DNA of 15,189 bases from Patescibacteria group bacterium (GTDB taxonomy: Bacteria > Patescibacteriota > Patescibacteriia > UBA1558 > GWA2-36-10): assembly GCA_030917205.1 (NCBI GenBank), contig JAUPVE010000003.1, positions 1-15,189 of the forward strand. Direction: 5' to 3'. This document shows positions 13,426 to 15,189 of the stretch, in pieces. The position numbers and the translations under genes are program-made. Each line of letters starts with the position of its first letter. The stretch's first letter is position 1. A model generated the notes under the pieces. That model was given only the letters and a program-made list of their open reading frames with translations, was not told the DNA's origin and ran no database searches.

Positions 13426-13460
13426 AAAAAAGGAGCCCCCGGCCGCGGTCGGTCGGGGGC
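13426..13460 (-). terminator. GC-rich intrinsic terminator of the orphan gene at 13467
   Basis: On the minus strand a 10-bp stem (13460-13451 with 13444-13435: GCCCCCGACC and GGCCGGGGGC, one G-U) with a 6-base loop is followed by TCCTTTTTT. It starts 6 bases after the TGA stop and insulates the unit from glyA downstream on the same strand. Confidence 0.92.
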
Positions 13461-13466
13461 AAATGT

Positions 13467-13865
13467 TCAAGCAGAAGCAGACGCAGAAGATTGGGTAGCG
13501 GCATCCAAGTATTTGCGCACGACTTCGTAGTGCTTTTCAAGGATTTCGCTGACCTTGTAGGTATTGAGTCCCAGGACTTTCATCATGTCCTGGAAATGCT
13601 TGTCCTGGGGAACGGCCCCATCCCTTTCCAGGATGGGAATCAGGATGTCGCCGTACAAGGCCAACTTTCTGGCCTGTTTTCGGCTCATGGTGACACCTTC
13701 TATCTTCTTGGGGCAACGATTCACTGCTTCCTTGAACAAGGCCGCGTGTTCAATGTCATTCAGGTTGCATACCCAATGAATCCTGTGAGGTTCTACATGA
13801 TCGCGTAACCTACAATGAACCCTCTCCCTTTTGACGTGTTGGCGGGTTTTCGAGTCAGCGGACAT
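13467..13865 (-). CDS. Orphan basic protein of 132 residues, GC-richer than its neighbours
   Basis: I cannot assign a function. The protein is soluble, with an N-terminal Arg/Lys/His-rich stretch (KTRQHVKRERVHCRLRDHVEPHRIHW), a helical middle (MSRKQARKLALYGDILIPILE, about 60-80), a segment KHFQDMMKVLGLNTYKVSEILEKHYEVVRKYL that looks like a helix-turn-helix or helical hairpin, and a low-complexity SSASASA tail. Like the gene at 10436 it has GC-rich third positions, its own promoter, and its own GC-rich terminator. Its SD is consensus: AAGGAGGA, 6 bases before the ATG. It alone among the complete genes here ends in TGA. Nucleic-acid binding is possible from the charge pattern but is not shown. 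Confidence 0.75.
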   Translation of the reverse strand: MSADSKTRQHVKRERVHCRLRDHVEPHRIHWVCNLNDIEHAALFKEAVNRCPKKIEGVTMSRKQARKLALYGDILIPILERDGAVPQDKHFQDMMKVLGLNTYKVSEILEKHYEVVRKYLDAATQSSASASA

Positions 13866-13934
13866 CTAGCATCCTCCTTGTGCAAGCGTGCTTCTGCGCG
13901 ATCAAAGCTGCGTAAACAGCGGGGGAACGGCAAA
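13866..13934 (-). promoter_or_regulatory. Leader and consensus SD of the orphan gene at 13467
   Basis: About 69 bases from the predicted start to the ATG at 13865. It contains AAGGAGGA (13879-13872) 6 bases before the ATG, and GCTG/CAGC around TTTACG as a small hairpin further upstream. The consensus SD contrasts with the ordinary genes in this window. Confidence 0.6.
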
Positions 13935-13940
13935 CATCTT

Positions 13941-13969
13941 AGACTAACATTTATTAGCCATTTAGTCAA
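13941..13969 (-). promoter_or_regulatory. Sigma-70-type promoter of the orphan gene at 13467
   Basis: On the minus strand: TTGACT (13969-13964), a 17-base spacer and TAGTCT (13946-13941). It lies in a divergent intergenic region shared with rlmH. Confidence 0.65.
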
Positions 13970-14004
13970 TAGCACTTTTTGTTTTTATGGTCTGTTTGTT
14001 GTAG

Positions 14005-14010
14005 TATAAT
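14005..14010 (+). promoter_or_regulatory. Probable -10 element for rlmH
   Basis: A consensus TATAAT ends 18 bases before the ATG at 14029. At 17 bases upstream the -35 position reads TTTTTA, which is weak. A short leader without an SD is predicted. Confidence 0.45.
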
Positions 14011-14028
14011 AGGTATATAAAAAGATTT

Positions 14029-14490
14029 ATGAATAAAATAACTATTGTCGTTGTTGGTAAAATCAAGGAAAAATTTTGGCAGACAGCCATTGAGGAATAC
14101 GCCAAGAGGCTCAAGCCCTATGCTGTTCTTAATTTTGTAGAAATAAAAGCCGAGTCATTTTCTAATCAAAATAAAAAACAAGCGCAGATCATTGAAAATC
14201 AAAGTTTGATAAAAGTACTAGAAAAATATAATAATCAAAATATTTATTTGTTAGCAGAAGCTGGTCAAGAATTTGATTCTCTAAAATTTGCGAAATTTAT
14301 TGAAAATAAATCGGAGTTAGTTTTGGTTATTGGCGGGGCCTTGGGTTGGGCAGAGGAGATCAAACAAAAATATCCGCAAAGTATTTCTCTATCTCAGCTG
14401 ACCATGCCTCATGAAATGGCCAGAGTAGTATTGCTAGAGCAAATATATAGAGCAGTGAGTATTAGTAAGGGTAAAGAGTATCATTATTAG
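14029..14490 (+). CDS. rlmH: 23S rRNA (pseudouridine1915-N3)-methyltransferase RlmH
   Basis: A 153-residue SPOUT-class methyltransferase, nearly the length of E. coli RlmH (155). It methylates pseudouridine 1915 in helix 69 of 23S rRNA on assembled 70S ribosomes, using S-adenosylmethionine. The N-terminal strand ITIVVVGKIKEKFW, LLAEAGQEFDS (74-84), the cofactor-binding knot LVIGGALGW (99-107), TMPHEMARVVLLEQIYRA (125-142) and the short C-terminal GKEYHY are all typical. It is transcribed away from the orphan unit at 13467. There is no SD; the start is AGATTT-ATG. Confidence 0.96.
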   Translation: MNKITIVVVGKIKEKFWQTAIEEYAKRLKPYAVLNFVEIKAESFSNQNKKQAQIIENQSLIKVLEKYNNQNIYLLAEAGQEFDSLKFAKFIENKSELVLVIGGALGWAEEIKQKYPQSISLSQLTMPHEMARVVLLEQIYRAVSISKGKEYHY

Positions 14491-14518
14491 GTAGTTTATG
14501 GGGTTTTAGGTAGGCCTC

Positions 14519-14547
14519 TTGACTATTTTTTATTTTTACTATATAAT
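14519..14547 (+). promoter_or_regulatory. Near-consensus promoter of the ArsR-sdpI operon
   Basis: TTGACT (14519-14524), a 17-base spacer and consensus TATAAT (14542-14547). It begins 29 bases after the rlmH stop. The -10 overlaps the first operator half-site. Confidence 0.85.
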
Positions 14548-14572
14548 TAGATATATATCTAAATATCTAATT
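14545..14572. promoter_or_regulatory. Likely autorepressor operator, three half-sites
   Basis: TTAGATAT (14547-14554) is followed directly by ATATCTAA (14555-14562) and again by ATATCTAA (14563-14570). The first two form a perfect 16-bp palindrome. The first and third form a 10-bp inverted repeat (AATTAGATAT and ATATCTAATT). The sites cover the -10 and the start region just before an ArsR-family gene, as expected for autorepression. Confidence 0.7.
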
Positions 14573-14579
14573 AAAATAT

Positions 14580-14855
14580 ATGTCTTTATCCAAAACATTC
14601 TCAGCTCTATCCGAACCAAATCGCCAGAAGATTTTGGATTTACTCAAAAAAGGCGAATTATCAGTCAATGAGATTGGTAAGTATCTGGACGTGACTACTC
14701 CGACTTTGTCACATCACCTCGATATTTTGAAAAGAGCTGATTTGATTTCTAGTCGTCGTCAGGGCCAACAAATTATTTACTCCTTGAACTTTAGTATTTT
14801 AGAAGAGGTAGCCGAAAAAATAGCAAAATTTTTAGCTGTTAAAAAAATTAAATAA
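14580..14855 (+). CDS. sdpR: ArsR-family autorepressor, SdpR-like
   Basis: A 91-residue winged-helix protein. SALSEPNRQKILDLLKKGELSVNEIGKYL leads into the recognition helix TTPTLSHHLDILKRADLI (about 39-56), and the wing SRRQGQQIIYSLN follows. The ELCVCDL-type cysteine metal site of ArsR/SmtB sensors is absent (ELSVNEI here), so it is not a classical metal sensor. The next gene is sdpI. In Bacillus subtilis the sdpR-sdpI pair forms an operon in which SdpR represses its own promoter and SdpI acts as immunity protein and signal receptor. The same order and an operator over the promoter are seen here. The start follows AAAATAT with no SD. Confidence 0.88.
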   Translation: MSLSKTFSALSEPNRQKILDLLKKGELSVNEIGKYLDVTTPTLSHHLDILKRADLISSRRQGQQIIYSLNFSILEEVAEKIAKFLAVKKIK

Positions 14856-14860
14856 AAAAT

Positions 14861-15189
14861 ATGAAATCAGCAATTAAATTGAGTTGGAAAAGCGAAGCTT
14901 GGTGTATCTTAGTCACGGTGGCGACTGTGGCTTTGAGCTTTTATTTTTACGCCCACTTTCCAGAACAGGTAGTTGGTCATTGGAATTTTGCTGGCCAGCC
15001 CGATGACTGGACTAGCAGAGCTGGTGGCGCCTTTGGTATGGTGGGAGTTTTGATCGGTATGTATGTCATGTTTTTAGTCTTGCCCATGCTTGATCCCAAA
15101 AAAGAGCGCTACGCTGATTTTGAAAAAGTTTATCACTTGTTCAAAAATATCTTGATCACTTTTTTTGCCGTTATTTATGTTTTATCTGG
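14861..15189 (+). CDS. sdpI: SdpI-family membrane immunity protein (DUF1648 domain), 3' truncated by window
   Basis: The first 109 residues of an SdpI-like integral membrane protein. Three hydrophobic segments are visible: about 13-30, 57-76 and 95-109 (cut by the window edge). Between the first two lies the DUF1648 hallmark: FPEQVVGHWNFAGQPDDW (33-50), matching the family pattern P-x-x-V-x-x-H-(W/F)-N-x-x-G-x-x-D. SdpI proteins protect against the SDP toxin in Bacillus, but homologues are widespread outside toxin producers. The ATG comes 5 bases after the repressor stop in an AT-rich context, so the pair is co-transcribed. Confidence 0.9.
   Translation, partial: MKSAIKLSWKSEAWCILVTVATVALSFYFYAHFPEQVVGHWNFAGQPDDWTSRAGGAFGMVGVLIGMYVMFLVLPMLDPKKERYADFEKVYHLFKNILITFFAVIYVLS

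Noticed and set aside
13491..13808. Plus-strand frame of 105 codons opposite the orphan at 13467
   Set aside because: The minus-strand frame has a promoter, a consensus SD and a terminator in the right places; the plus-strand frame has none.
13815..14009. Plus-strand frame of 64 codons in the divergent region before rlmH
   Set aside because: It overlaps the promoter, leader and start of the minus-strand orphan unit, lacks an SD, and has no protein-like features.

Overview
The window reads like a compact, AT-rich bacterial chromosome of the Patescibacteria (Candidate Phyla Radiation) type. This is an inference: genes are small and tightly packed, most ordinary starts have no Shine-Dalgarno (SD) sequence and sit in AT-rich sequence (often AAT-ATG or TAT-ATG), and core genes of this kind (ruvB, queH/queA, ychF, folD-glyA, rlmH) are interspersed with uncharacterised small proteins. 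The genetic code looks standard. Ordinary genes end only in TAA or TAG.

Region 1 (1-3451, all +) is the 3' end of ruvB followed by a run of very closely spaced small genes: two RBBP9/YdeN-like serine hydrolases, two Nudix hydrolases, a TPR-like protein, a four-helix membrane protein and an orphan. A 48-bp perfect direct repeat brackets the first Nudix gene and leaves a truncated copy of the start of the second hydrolase upstream of it. Region 2 (3456-5400) holds the queuosine genes queH and queA, separated by two palindromic elements; queA ends inside another palindrome and is followed by a terminator.

Region 3 (5590-6993, -) carries ychF and a small orphan. Region 4 (7035-10015, +) carries a UvrD/PcrA-type helicase with its own promoter and a leader closed by a long stem, then a DEDD exonuclease fused to a WYL domain. 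Region 5 (10016-11250) is a 145-bp imperfect palindrome, a strong promoter flanked by two operator-like palindromes, a leader with mutually exclusive hairpins, a GC-richer orphan gene with an SD, its terminator, and a GTCAT/ATGAC palindromic element.

Region 6 (11255-13402, -) is the one-carbon operon glyA-folD; FolD has lost the usual signature of its NADP site. Region 7 (13426-13969, -) is a second GC-richer orphan unit with its own promoter, consensus SD and GC-rich terminator. Region 8 (14029 to the end, +) is rlmH, then an SdpR-like ArsR repressor with operator half-sites over its own promoter, followed by a truncated sdpI.

The most interesting signals are the two self-contained GC-rich orphan units (10261-11143 and 13426-13969), which differ from their neighbours in composition, start signal and transcription signals; the switch-like leader of the first one; the repeat-bracketed Nudix insertion; and the structured helicase leader. 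No rRNA, tRNA, CRISPR array, transposase or integrase is visible.
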